A DNA stretch of 64,000 nt, from the NCBI GenBank assembly GCA_002480495.1, contig DLCG01000008.1:1-64000 (forward strand), in the 5' to 3' direction. How positions within the stretch are numbered: the stretch's first letter is position 1; every line of letters starts with the position of its first letter. Shown one piece after another: positions 9,127-17,724 of the stretch. The position numbers were made by a program, and so were the translations under genes. The notes beneath the pieces were generated by a model. It worked only from the letters and a program-made list of their open reading frames with translations. It did not search any database and was not told the origin of the DNA. This DNA is from Rhodobiaceae bacterium UBA7804 (lineage in GTDB: Bacteria > Pseudomonadota > Alphaproteobacteria > Parvibaculales > Parvibaculaceae).

Positions 9127-9366
9127 CGTAAACACCCTTTTTCAGACCCGGCTCTTTCAGAGTCCGGCGTGATCCAAAAAGGACGCTTTCCGTCGTTGCA
9201 TAAACCTGCGATGGGCCAGCGGCACGTGCGTTGTGCGTCTTGTGATGCGCGGGGATATAGGTATCGCCGAGTCCGCGCAACAGGTTTTTCTTCTTTCGGG
9301 GAAAAATTTTTTACTAATAAAACCTCAAGAAATCCGTCGCATTCGCACCACAGTTCAATAATGCGG
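9127..9366 (-). promoter_or_regulatory. Long 5' leader of the ornithine decarboxylase, candidate speF-type RNA element
   Basis: About 240 bp between the trigger factor terminator and the decarboxylase hold no convincing gene. On the minus strand the part nearest the start shows a small hairpin (GACG-GAAAG-CGTC) followed by CTTTTTGG, then a second hairpin (CCGG-A-CTC / GAG-CCGG). An A+T-rich tract further upstream (TTTTATTAGTAAAAAATTTT) may hold the promoter. A structured leader called the speF motif is known upstream of ornithine decarboxylase genes in alphaproteobacteria; identity with that motif is inferred from position only. Confidence 0.45.
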
Positions 9367-9400
9367 AAAGAAAAAGGCCCGAACCAAGGTTCGGGCCTTT
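9367..9400 (-). terminator. Intrinsic terminator of tig
   Basis: A near-perfect stem, AAAGGCCCGAAC / GTTCGGGCCTTT, is followed on the minus strand by TTTTTCTTTCC. It lies just past the trigger factor stop. Confidence 0.9.
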
Positions 9401-9423
9401 CGAATGTCTCGCCGAGGCGCCGA

Positions 9424-10938
9424 TCAGTCTTCTTTCTTTTTCTTCGCGGGCGCCTTCTTGGCGGCGGGCTTCTTCTCGCCTTCCTCGTCCTTCTTGGCAG
9501 CGGTCTTCTTCGGCGCAGCCTTCTTCTTTGCCGGCTTCTCTTCGCCGTGATCATGGTCGTGGTCGTGGTCATGATCGTGGTGATGATGCTCGTGCTCGTC
9601 GGCATCGGGGTCGGTGAAAAGCTCGTCGCGGCTCACCACCTTGTCCGAGACCTCAGCCAGCTCGGCGATGAAATCGACAACCTTGTCCTCGAAGATCGGC
9701 GCACGCAGTTCCTGCACCGCCTGCGGGTTCTGCTGGAAGTACTGATAGAGTTGACGCTCCTGGCCGGGGAACTGGCGCGCACGCTCGGCGAGCGCCTGGT
9801 TCAGCTCCTGCTCGGTGACGGAAATGCTGTTCTTCTCGCCCACTTCCGCGAGCACGAGGCCGAGACGAACCCGGCGTTCCGCGATCTTGCGATATTCGCC
9901 GCGCACTTCCTCTTCCGGCTCGTCGAGGTCGGCAACCGTCTTGTTCTGGTGCTGCAGCTCGTGCTCGAACTGGTGCCAGATCTGGTTGAATTCCTGCTCG
10001 ACCATGGAAGGCGGCAGTTCGAAGTCATGCAGTTCGTCCAGCTTGTCGAGCATGGCGCGCTTGAGGTGCATGCGGGACATGCGGGCGTACTCGCCCTTGA
10101 TCTGCTCGGCAAGCGCTTCGCGCAGCTTTTCCAGGCTGTCGAAGCCGAAACGCTTGGCCAGCTCGTCGTCGAGCTTCACCTCCGCGGGCGCCTTCACTTC
10201 CTTGACCTTGACCTCGAAGACGGCATCCTTGCCGGCGAGATGCTCGGCACCGTACTCCTCGGGGAAGGTGACCTTCACCTCGACATCGTCGCCAGCCTTG
10301 GCGCCAATGAGCTGTTCCTCGAAGCCGGGAATGAAGCGGCCCGAGCCGATCTCGAGATTGGCGTCTTCGGCAGAGCCGCCTTCGAAAGCCTCGCCGCCGA
10401 TCTTGCCGACGAAATCAAGGGTAAGCAGATCGCCCTCTTCCGCCTTGGCGCCTTCTTCGCGCGGCTCGAAATTCTTCTGGTTTTCTGCCAGACGCTTCAG
10501 CGACTCCTCGACATCCTCGTCCTTCACCTCGGCCGTGAGGCGTTCGAGCGACATCTTCGAAAAGTCGGCAAGTTCGAAGGCCGGGATCACCTCGAAGCTC
10601 ATCTTGTAGGTGAGGTCCGCCTTGCCGTCGATCACGTCCTGGATTTCACCCTCCAGATCAATTGAAGGCTGAAAGGCCGGGCGCAGGGACTCGTCCTCGA
10701 TCGCCTTCTGGCTGGTCTCCCCGACGGTTTCCTGGATGACCTCGCCCATGACCTGCTTGCCGAAGGTCTTGCGCAGGTGGCTGACCGGCACCTTGCCGGG
10801 GCGGAAGCCTTTGAGGCGCACCTGGCCCTTCATCTCATCGAGCTTGGCGCCAAGCTTCGCTTCCAGATCCTGCGCGGGGACCTGAATCTTCAATTCGCGC
10901 TTCAAACCGTCCGCGTTCGTAACCGTGACCTGCATCAT
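9424..10938 (-). CDS. tig: Trigger factor (ribosome-associated chaperone / peptidyl-prolyl isomerase)
   Basis: Trigger factor binds the ribosome near the exit tunnel and shelters nascent chains. The N-terminal ribosome-binding domain has the signature GFRPGKVP (about 44-51). The FKBP-type PPIase domain lies around 150-250 (GDLLTLDFVGKIGGEAFEGG). The helical chaperone domain follows. At 504 residues it is longer than the usual 430-490 because of its tail: a His/Asp/Glu-rich run near 448-468, then about 40 Lys/Ala/Pro residues ending KKKKED. The acidic-histidine run could bind divalent metal and the basic tail nucleic acid (inference). It stands downstream of tRNA-Leu with its own terminator. 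Confidence 0.96.
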   Translation of the reverse strand: MMQVTVTNADGLKRELKIQVPAQDLEAKLGAKLDEMKGQVRLKGFRPGKVPVSHLRKTFGKQVMGEVIQETVGETSQKAIEDESLRPAFQPSIDLEGEIQDVIDGKADLTYKMSFEVIPAFELADFSKMSLERLTAEVKDEDVEESLKRLAENQKNFEPREEGAKAEEGDLLTLDFVGKIGGEAFEGGSAEDANLEIGSGRFIPGFEEQLIGAKAGDDVEVKVTFPEEYGAEHLAGKDAVFEVKVKEVKAPAEVKLDDELAKRFGFDSLEKLREALAEQIKGEYARMSRMHLKRAMLDKLDELHDFELPPSMVEQEFNQIWHQFEHELQHQNKTVADLDEPEEEVRGEYRKIAERRVRLGLVLAEVGEKNSISVTEQELNQALAERARQFPGQERQLYQYFQQNPQAVQELRAPIFEDKVVDFIAELAEVSDKVVSRDELFTDPDADEHEHHHHDHDHDHDHDHGEEKPAKKKAAPKKTAAKKDEEGEKKPAAKKAPAKKKKED

Positions 10939-10983
10939 CCAATCCGTTCTTTTTCGGCCATTCCGTCAGCCGGGCTTCCGGCC

Positions 10984-11068
<85 letters not shown>

Positions 11069-11180
11069 AAGAAGGGCTCTGGCGAAGCCTGTTTAAAGCC
11101 AGCCTGTCCCTGATTTGGCGCACTCTATATCAAGGGCATAAGGCGATTGCCAGCAAAAGCCGCGGAACGGCGGACCGCTC

Positions 11181-12683
11181 TCAGATATGCCGCAGGAGAT
11201 CCCTAAGGACGGCGGGAAGCATTTCAGGCAGGTCCTCGGAAATGAGGCCGGGACCGAAACAGTCGCCAGCCTCGCCATGGAGCCAGACGGCGGCGCAGGC
11301 GGCCTCGAAAGGTGGCATCCCTTGCGCCAGAAGCCCCAGAACGATGCCGCCCAGCACGTCACCCGACCCCGCCGTGGCAAGCTCCGGCCCTGCATTGCGC
11401 GTGATGGCGGCGCGTCCATCTGGCGAGGCAATGACCGTGTCGGGGCCCTTGAGGATCACAATGGCTGCGGCTTCCGCCGCGGCAAGGCGCGCCCGCTCCA
11501 GCTTGTCCGCCCCTCCCGCAGCGAGCGCAGGGAACAGGCGCGCGAATTCCCCTTCATGAGGTGTCATGACGACGGGACCGGCGAAGTACCCTTTGATGGC
11601 GACGAAAAGATCGCGGGGAATCTCCGCAAAGGAGGTCAGCGCATCGGCATCGAGAACCATCGCAGCGCCGGAAAGAAGCGCTGCAAGGACATTGTCCCGG
11701 GTCTCCCAGCCAATGCCCGCGCCCGGCCCGATGAGAAGTGCATTCTTGCGCTTGTCTTCCAGAATCTTCGTCAAGGCATCAGCGCCTTCGAAGGGCGTCA
11801 GCATGATCGCGGTGAGATGCGCGGCATTGACCAGCATTGCCGATGGGGGCGAGGCCAAGGTGACGAGCCCCGCGCCTGCGCGGAGAGCACCCCGGGCGGC
11901 GAGGCGCGCCGCGCCGGTATGCGCGGCATCCCCAGAGACCACGACGGCGTGTCCGCGCGTGTATTTGTGGCTGTCGAGGCGCGGCCGCGGAAACACGGAC
12001 GACCAGAGAGGCGGATCGTTGACGAAACTACGCGGCGCGATCTCATCAAGGACCCGCCCGTCGATGCCGATGTCGCGCACGAGAAGCTCGCCGCAATGAA
12101 GACGGCCCGGCAGCAGGAGGTGGCCTGGCTTCGCGCGGAAGAAGGTGACGGTGAGCGAAGCGGCGAATGCCGCGCCTCTGACCCTTCCGGTGTTGCCGTC
12201 GATGCCGGTCGGCATGTCCACCGCGACGACCGGCGTACCTGTCTCGCCGATCCGGCGAATTACGTCAGCAGGAAGGCCATCCACGTCACGCGAAAGCCCG
12301 GCGCCGAAGATTGCATCCACAACAAGGGATGCGCCCTTTCCCGCATCGGCGCCAAGCGGGTGAACGGCCCCCGGCCAACGGTCCGCGGCCTCGGCAGCAT
12401 CGCCCTTCAATTTGTCGCGAGGACCCAACAAGAAAAGCGTGACCGGCCAACCCCACTCGGCCAGAAGGCGGGCGACGACAAAGCCGTCGCCGCCATTGTT
12501 GCCGGGGCCGCAGAGAACGGAAACCGGGCCTTGAGGGAAGCGAGCGACGATCGCCTCGGCGACAGCCCGGCCCGCATTCTCCATCAGCAGGATACCCACC
12601 GTGCCGCTCCCAATAGTAAGCGCATCGGCGCGGCCCATCTCTTCGACGGTGAGAAGCTCGGTAGAATCGGTCGCGTCTGTCAT
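11181..12683 (-). CDS. nnr: Bifunctional NAD(P)HX epimerase / ADP-dependent NAD(P)HX dehydratase (Nnr)
   Basis: This is a metabolite-repair enzyme that turns damaged NADHX and NADPHX hydrates back into NAD(P)H. The N-terminal YjeF epimerase half (about 1-210) shows GPGNNGGDGFVVARLL and VVDAIFGAGLSRDV. The C-terminal ribokinase-like dehydratase half (about 225-500) shows HKYTRGHAVVVSG, DADALTSF, VMTPHEGEFARL and the nucleotide-binding TAGSGDVLGGI. At about 500 residues it matches fused bacterial Nnr proteins. I chose the ATG at 12683; a GTG at 12701 would add six residues. It stands between tRNA-Leu and the histidine phosphatase on the same strand, with no visible operon partner. Confidence 0.95.
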   Translation of the reverse strand: MTDATDSTELLTVEEMGRADALTIGSGTVGILLMENAGRAVAEAIVARFPQGPVSVLCGPGNNGGDGFVVARLLAEWGWPVTLFLLGPRDKLKGDAAEAADRWPGAVHPLGADAGKGASLVVDAIFGAGLSRDVDGLPADVIRRIGETGTPVVAVDMPTGIDGNTGRVRGAAFAASLTVTFFRAKPGHLLLPGRLHCGELLVRDIGIDGRVLDEIAPRSFVNDPPLWSSVFPRPRLDSHKYTRGHAVVVSGDAAHTGAARLAARGALRAGAGLVTLASPPSAMLVNAAHLTAIMLTPFEGADALTKILEDKRKNALLIGPGAGIGWETRDNVLAALLSGAAMVLDADALTSFAEIPRDLFVAIKGYFAGPVVMTPHEGEFARLFPALAAGGADKLERARLAAAEAAAIVILKGPDTVIASPDGRAAITRNAGPELATAGSGDVLGGIVLGLLAQGMPPFEAACAAVWLHGEAGDCFGPGLISEDLPEMLPAVLRDLLRHI

Positions 12684-12738
12684 GGCCGCCACTATAGCCA
12701 CGCGATTGCGGCGGGGAATTGGCGATTTCCCGTAGATG

Positions 12739-13329
12739 TCAATTCACCTTGGTTTCCGCCTCGCGGCCCTTTTCGACGAGGGAGAGAGAGGAACCCTTCG
12801 CCTCGAAAACGGTAACCGAACAATTGTCCGGGCGGAACGTGACAAGGCGATTATCCTCCATCGCCGCCCCGGCCGCGACGTTGATCGCGATGAAATGGGA
12901 AAAGACGACCGTATCCTCCTGAAGACCTGTCAGCGCATCGATCACCGACTGGCGCCAGGCGAGGAGATCGATCTTGTGTCCTGTATGCCCGCCGTTACCC
13001 TCTCCCGCGACCGCCTCCGCCCAGGTACCCGCCATCAGGCGACGCAGCCAGACGCCACGCGCCTCAAGATCCTCGATCGGCGACGGGACCTCGGCAACAC
13101 GCGTCTCAATCACTGGCTCGCATTTCCATGCTCTCGATAGCGGCATGGCCGTTTCTCGGCAGCGGCGCAGCGGCGATGAAAGGATCGGAAGCTTCCTTCC
13201 CACCCGCTGCTCGATTTCGCGGGCCACAGCTTCGGACTGCGCCCTGCCCTTTTCAGACAGGCCGGGATCGGTATCGGCGTCCCAGCCTGCAGCGGCTTCG
13301 CCGTGACGGATCATGTAGATGACTGGCAT
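12739..13329 (-). CDS. Histidine phosphatase family protein (phosphoglycerate mutase-like)
   Basis: This branch-1 histidine phosphatase fold protein of 196 residues carries the N-terminal catalytic motif IRHGEA (R8-H9-G10), the second-shell arginine in SSPLRRCRETA and the second catalytic histidine in VVFSHFIAIN. The substrate is unknown; members act on phosphosugars, nucleotides or phosphoproteins. The spacing to nnr downstream is only 55 bp, so the two may share a transcript, but nothing else ties their functions. Confidence 0.85.
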   Translation of the reverse strand: MPVIYMIRHGEAAAGWDADTDPGLSEKGRAQSEAVAREIEQRVGRKLPILSSPLRRCRETAMPLSRAWKCEPVIETRVAEVPSPIEDLEARGVWLRRLMAGTWAEAVAGEGNGGHTGHKIDLLAWRQSVIDALTGLQEDTVVFSHFIAINVAAGAAMEDNRLVTFRPDNCSVTVFEAKGSSLSLVEKGREAETKVN

Positions 13330-13462
13330 GGAATCTCTCTCCCGAAACGGAATGGCCGGGTGGCCGTTTGTCTATGAGGGCAAGGACGAATGCAAGGCGG
13401 ATGGTCACGCCCTGCCCGAGCCGTTAGCCTAGTTACGGTGATTCTCGAGGAGGAGGCATTCC

Positions 13463-13822
13463 ATGACCGAGACGCAACCGCCGGCGACACAGCCGGTCAA
13501 TGAAATGGACGGTCCGAAGCTCGTCTACATTCTCTATTTCATAAGCCTCGTCGTAGGCATTACCGCTATTGCAGGCGTGATCGTCGCCTATCTGAAACGC
13601 GGAGAGGCAGGGGCCAAGCCTGCCTCGCACTACACATTTCTGATCCGTACGTTCTGGATTGGCCTTCTTTTCGCTGTGATCAGCGCACTCACGGCCGTGA
13701 TCGGCATCGGCTTCCTTCTCGCGCTTGCGACAATCGTCTGGTTCCTGATCCGCACCATCAAGGGCTTCATGATGGCGATGGACGGCAAGCCTGTACCCGA
13801 CCCAGAAACCTGGCTGTGGTGA
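13463..13822 (+). CDS. Small DUF4870/COG3671-type membrane protein
   Basis: This 119-residue inner-membrane protein has three hydrophobic segments (about 20-45, 62-80 and 80-98) and the short conserved ending GKPVPDPETWLW seen in its family. A strong ribosome-binding site (GGAGGAGG) lies just before the ATG. The function is unknown; the family is widespread in alphaproteobacteria. It stands alone on the plus strand and converges on the thiolase-like gene, separated from it by a large hairpin. Confidence 0.82.
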   Translation: MTETQPPATQPVNEMDGPKLVYILYFISLVVGITAIAGVIVAYLKRGEAGAKPASHYTFLIRTFWIGLLFAVISALTAVIGIGFLLALATIVWFLIRTIKGFMMAMDGKPVPDPETWLW

Positions 13823-13858
13823 GAGGACGTTTTTCAGACGCTTCGGAGGCACTTGCGG

Positions 13859-13895
13859 ATTGCCGGGTCACGGACCTCTGGTCCGGCCCGGCAAT
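13859..13895. repeat. Large intergenic hairpin between convergent genes
   Basis: ATTGCCGGG pairs with CCCGGCAAT, and inside it CGGACC pairs with GGTCCG around TCT. There is no clear T run on either side, so it is either a terminator without U tract or a member of the palindromic intergenic repeats seen elsewhere in the window. Confidence 0.55.
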
Positions 13896-13903
13896 GACTC
13901 TCC

Positions 13904-15460
13904 TCATTCAGGCGTGAAGATGTTGACGCTGCCGTCGGCGAAGGATTGAACGGTTCCGGACCGGCCCAATTGCTCACGCTCAACCATGTCGGCAAGCGTT
14001 GCCGGGTCATTCGGCGTGTGGGCGACAAAGCGGGCGTCAGTGTCCGCCATGCGGCCAAAGACGATGGCGAATTCCGCCCCGCCACGGCCATGCACAACCG
14101 TGTATGTCTCGATCTTCGCCTTGCCGTTCGGCTTTTCCTCGACCTTCGGATGTTTCTCCGCGTCTATCTCGGCCTGATAGGTGGCCGGGTTCTCGCGCTC
14201 CCACTTACCTTCACGCGGCGTGGTCGAATAGAGGCCGAGGCCATGCTTCGTCACATACCAGCCATTCGATGTGACGAGGCCCTTGGTGCCCGGTTTGGCG
14301 CGGAGCTTCTCGATCATGGTGGCGATGGAGTGCATGACGTAATTGTTGCCGGCGCCACCGAAGTAAGGAAGGCCGCCGGTCACGGTCAGCGCGCGCGGGT
14401 CGTCCTCGGCAATGCCCAGTTCGTTGCGGCCGATCTGAACGGCGGAGGGGAAGCAGGAATAGAGATCGAAATAATCGATCTCGTCGATCGACCAGCCGGA
14501 CATCGCGAAAGCCTTCTTGCCCATCATGCGGATGGCAGGCGAGGAATGATAGTTCACGCGTTCTGTCGGATACCAGAGATCGTTCGCATCGGCGCAGCCA
14601 TGAAGGAAGACCCATTTTGACTGAGGCACACCGAGTTCGCGGGCCTTCTTTACCGACATCATGACGACGGCCGCGGCCTGATCGACCTGCATGATGGCAT
14701 TCATATACTTCGTGTACGGAAAACCGACATAGCGGTTGTCATCCGTCGGCGTAGCGATTTCCTCCGCCGTGCGGGCAATCGGGAACCAGGCCTGCGGGTG
14801 CTTCGCCGCAATCTCCGTGAAGGGTGCCATGAGCTTGCCGATCGCGAGCTGGTGATCCTTCACGCTGCGCCCCGCCGCGCCCCGAATGGCATTCTCGAAC
14901 ATTGGGTAGATATTTACCGGGAACTGAAGCTTGTGACGCTTTTCGACTTCGGTAACGCCGAGTTTCTCGACGCCGATATCGATACGTTCGCCGCCGGGAT
15001 TCTCGTCATGCCAGGGAAGCACCTTGCCCTGCCCCAGCGCACGCATCATCGTGCCGAAACATTCGGAACCTGCGACGAGCGCGACATCCGTCTCGCCATT
15101 GGCGATGAGTTCCGCAGTGTGGTTCACGAGGAGCTGGGGCGTGTTGCCGCCGGTCGGGCCGTAGCAGGTCTTGGAGGGGTTCGCACCGATCATGTTGGCC
15201 AGCGTCTTGGCCGAATTCGGATAACGGCCAAAGGGAAGCTTCGCCGAGTCAGGGCTGTCAGTGATGAAGCGGACGGTGGTGACGTTATCCACGACATCCC
15301 AGAGTTTCTTGCCGAGTCCGGTGTCTGCGGCGGCGGCTTCCGCCGCATCCGCCATGAGATGCATTGGCGACTTCGCCTTCTCGACATCCTTTTCCTTCTG
15401 GACGAGCTGGCCGCAGCCCACCAGCACGGGCATACGGTCGTCGATTTTGATGTCGGACAT
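13904..15460 (-). CDS. Thiolase-like protein (SCP2-thiolase-like, TLP1 type), annotated acetyl-CoA acetyltransferase
   Basis: This is a thiolase-superfamily protein of 518 residues, longer than a true thiolase (about 400) because of an extra C-terminal domain after about residue 410. The core is recognisable (LANGETDVALVAGSE-like segment at 119-133, FDLYSCFPSA, GGLPYFGGAGNNY). At the place of the nucleophilic cysteine the sequence reads GPTGGNTPQ (101-109), so the usual Cys is missing. The family description TLP1, known from mycobacteria, fits, and members lack ordinary thiolase activity. It may bind acyl-CoA or lipid rather than condense it (inference). It is a single gene with its own start region at 15461-15570. 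Confidence 0.85.
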   Translation of the reverse strand: MSDIKIDDRMPVLVGCGQLVQKEKDVEKAKSPMHLMADAAEAAAADTGLGKKLWDVVDNVTTVRFITDSPDSAKLPFGRYPNSAKTLANMIGANPSKTCYGPTGGNTPQLLVNHTAELIANGETDVALVAGSECFGTMMRALGQGKVLPWHDENPGGERIDIGVEKLGVTEVEKRHKLQFPVNIYPMFENAIRGAAGRSVKDHQLAIGKLMAPFTEIAAKHPQAWFPIARTAEEIATPTDDNRYVGFPYTKYMNAIMQVDQAAAVVMMSVKKARELGVPQSKWVFLHGCADANDLWYPTERVNYHSSPAIRMMGKKAFAMSGWSIDEIDYFDLYSCFPSAVQIGRNELGIAEDDPRALTVTGGLPYFGGAGNNYVMHSIATMIEKLRAKPGTKGLVTSNGWYVTKHGLGLYSTTPREGKWERENPATYQAEIDAEKHPKVEEKPNGKAKIETYTVVHGRGGAEFAIVFGRMADTDARFVAHTPNDPATLADMVEREQLGRSGTVQSFADGSVNIFTPE

Positions 15461-15570
15461 CGGAAGTCTCCCTGATACTTATTAGTTCGCGGCGCTAACC
15501 ATTTGCCGGGAAGAATAGCGGTTGCATCCGGCCTGTCCAGCGGGCCTTGAGGCAGCCCGGCGCCGCTGCG

Positions 15571-16230
15571 TCAGGCGCCGTGCTTCTCTCGATAGGCGAA
15601 GGCAGAGAGAAGAAAGCGCGCACCATAGACAAGCGCGTTCGCATCGACTGCATGACCGAGGCCGGGAAGCGGCAAACCCTGGCAGGCGACGCCTGCTTCG
15701 GTCAGCACCTTTACCGACGCCATCATGCCGTAGAGGGGCGCGAGTTCATCCTGCTCGCCATGAACGAGCATCACCGGTGGCTTCGAGGTGATCTCCGCAG
15801 CAAGCCTGTCCGCACCGACAAGACCACCGGAATAGCCGAGCACCGCAGCGGGGGCGACGGCACGGCGAAGACCGAGATGCAGCGCCATCACCGTGCCCTG
15901 GCTGAAGCCGACAAGCGCGAGGCGCGAGGCGTCGAGATTTTCGCGCGCAAGCTCCGCGTCGATGAAGTCATGCACTGGCGGCGCGACGGCGACCGCATCG
16001 TCATAGAGACGCGGGTCACCCGCGGGGCGCTTGCCGATCCACTGGAAGCCGCCATCCTTCGTGGCCTCCGGCCCATCCGGCGCGACGAAGGCCACGTTCT
16101 CCATGGAGGACTGCCAGTAGTCCGCGAAGGACATGAGATCCGCGCCATGCGAACCATAGCCGTGCAGGAAGACGACAAGCCATTCGGCCTTGCCTGACTG
16201 CGCGGAGCGTCGGGCGGCAGAGAGCGTCAC
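15571..16230 (-). CDS. Alpha/beta hydrolase, phospholipase/carboxylesterase family (COG0400)
   Basis: This is a predicted cytosolic serine esterase of 219 residues. The oxyanion motif LHGYGSHGAD is at 22-31, the nucleophile Ser110 is in GFSQG, the acid Asp161 is in VHGEQDELAP and His193 is in GLGHAVD. All three catalytic residues are present. Its start overlaps the stop of the upstream aminotransferase by four bases (ATGA), so the two are translationally coupled. The substrate is unknown; the group includes broad short-chain carboxylesterases. Confidence 0.88.
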   Translation of the reverse strand: MTLSAARRSAQSGKAEWLVVFLHGYGSHGADLMSFADYWQSSMENVAFVAPDGPEATKDGGFQWIGKRPAGDPRLYDDAVAVAPPVHDFIDAELARENLDASRLALVGFSQGTVMALHLGLRRAVAPAAVLGYSGGLVGADRLAAEITSKPPVMLVHGEQDELAPLYGMMASVKVLTEAGVACQGLPLPGLGHAVDANALVYGARFLLSAFAYREKHGA

Positions 16231-17399
16231 GCAGCCCCACCCCGCGCAAAGGCCTTCAGACGCGCGCTCGCTTCCTCGAGGATCGCGTCCTGTTTGCAGA
16301 AGCAGAAGCGCGCGAGGTGGCGCGGCGCATCCGGCGAGGAATAGAAGGCGGAGAGCGGAATGGCGGCGACCTTCGCCTTCATCGTGATCTCGCGGCAGAA
16401 CTCTTCGTCGGTGCCGTTGAAACCGAGAGGACGGAAATCGGCGCTGATGAAGTAAGTGCCGTCGGCGGGAAGCACGTCGAAGCCTGCATCGGCGAGACCC
16501 TTTGCGAGGATGTCGCGCTTCGCTTCGAGACTGGAAGCGAGGCTCGCGAAATAGTCGTCATCCTTGGCCAATCCATAGGCGACGGCGGATTGCAATCCGG
16601 GCGCGGTGGTGAAGGTGACGAACTGGTGCGTCTTCGCGACCGTTTCCATCAGATGCGCGGGACCCGTGACGTAGCCGATCTTCCAGCCCGTGAGCGAGAA
16701 GGTCTTTCCCGCAGAGCCGATGCGCAGGCAGCGCTCGCGCATGCCTGGCAGCGTCATCAACGGGATGTGTATGTGGCCGGAGAAAACCAGATGCTCATAG
16801 ACCTCGTCGCAGACGGCATATGCGTCGTGGCGCTCCATGAGCGCGGCGATGGCGGCAAGCTCATCGCGGGTGAAGACCTTGCCGATGGGGTTCATCGGCG
16901 TGTTGACGAGGACGAGCTTGGTACGATCCGAAAAGGCCGCTTCGAGCCGGTCCAGCGGCAGCGACCAGTGCGGCGGCTCGAGGGGCACGGCGACGACCTT
17001 CGCACCCGCCGCCTCGATCACGGGCCTGTAGCTGTCATAGGCGGGTTCGAAGATAATGGCCTCGTCGCCTGGATTGAGCAGTGCCATGAGGCAGTCATGC
17101 AGGGCTTCGGTGGCGCCCGAGGTCACCATGACTTCCTTCTGCCAGTCGACGTCGAGACCGTAGAAACGCTTGTTGGCGGCAGCGACGGCCTGGCGGAGCG
17201 CGGGGAGACCCATCATGGGCGGATACTGGTTCGGCCCGTCGAGAAGCGCCTTCGCGGCGGCGGCGCGGACATCGTCCGGCCCCTCGTCGTCCGGGAAGCC
17301 CTGGCCGAGATTGATCGCACCGTGCTCCGTGGCGAGCGCGGACATGACCGTGAAGATCGTCGTGCCCAGAGCCGAATAGACCTTGTTCGCCGGCCGCAT
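16227..17399 (-). CDS. Class I/II PLP-dependent aminotransferase (kynurenine/glutamine-transaminase-like)
   Basis: This fold-type I aminotransferase has 390 residues. The PLP lysine is Lys232 in GSAGKTFSLTGWKIGY, the pyridine-nitrogen aspartate is Asp198 in AVCDEVYEHLV, and the substrate-carboxylate arginine is in RFCF near the C-terminus. GQGFPDDEGP near the start is typical of the group with kynurenine aminotransferase and methionine-specific transaminases. The ATG at 17399 is preferred because GAGGG lies eight bases before it; a GTG at 17423 would add eight residues. It is the first gene of a two-gene unit with the esterase. The exact amino donor is not decided by sequence. Confidence 0.9.
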   Translation of the reverse strand: MRPANKVYSALGTTIFTVMSALATEHGAINLGQGFPDDEGPDDVRAAAAKALLDGPNQYPPMMGLPALRQAVAAANKRFYGLDVDWQKEVMVTSGATEALHDCLMALLNPGDEAIIFEPAYDSYRPVIEAAGAKVVAVPLEPPHWSLPLDRLEAAFSDRTKLVLVNTPMNPIGKVFTRDELAAIAALMERHDAYAVCDEVYEHLVFSGHIHIPLMTLPGMRERCLRIGSAGKTFSLTGWKIGYVTGPAHLMETVAKTHQFVTFTTAPGLQSAVAYGLAKDDDYFASLASSLEAKRDILAKGLADAGFDVLPADGTYFISADFRPLGFNGTDEEFCREITMKAKVAAIPLSAFYSSPDAPRHLARFCFCKQDAILEEASARLKAFARGGAA

Positions 17400-17552
17400 G
17401 CAGAACACCCTCGCCTTTTCCACAGGATTCGTCTGGCGGCGTTGTCGCGGGCATGGCGGAGACTGTCAATCTCCGCTCAAATAGCGCTTCCGGGACCCCG
17501 CAGGACCTCCCACGGCGTTTTGGTTAAAGCAGTGCCTTTATTTTGTCCAATC

Positions 17553-17593
17553 TGCCTATATTGTGGGCAACAAAGCTGCCCAAACTGAGGGCA
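17553..17593 (+). promoter_or_regulatory. Two NtrC-like palindromes upstream of glnB
   Basis: Two 17-bp elements, each beginning TGC and ending GCA, lie at 17553-17569 (TGCC-N9-GGCA) and 17577-17593 (TGCCC-N7-GGGCA). Their centres are 24 bp apart and about 100-120 bp before the expected transcription start. This is the size and placement of NtrC enhancer sites (TGC-N11-GCA). Confidence 0.6.
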
Positions 17594-17654
17594 TCCTGCT
17601 GAACCGAAAGACGCAAGCCACTGGATTCAAAGAGCTTTTCCTCCCGCACAAGGT

Positions 17655-17670
17655 TGGCACGGGCCGTGCT
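17655..17670 (+). promoter_or_regulatory. Sigma54 (RpoN) promoter of glnB-glnA
   Basis: TGGCACGGGCCGTGCT has the invariant GG and GC exactly ten bases apart, and TGGCAC is the full -24 consensus. Transcription should start near 17681, about 45 bases before the glnB ATG. Confidence 0.8.
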
Positions 17671-17724
17671 ATTCAACAAACACGTGGATGCGGGCGGCGA
17701 GCCCCGTGATTAAGGAAGTCAGAA

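Noticed and set aside
9540..9600. Repeated GATCGTG/CATGGTCGTGG bases considered as a tandem DNA repeat
   Set aside because: They are codons of the His/Asp run in trigger factor; the repeat is explained by the protein.
8719..10665. 648-codon open frame antisense to ornithine decarboxylase and tig
   Set aside because: It runs through two unrelated genes and the tig terminator, with low-complexity Leu/Val runs; shadow frame.
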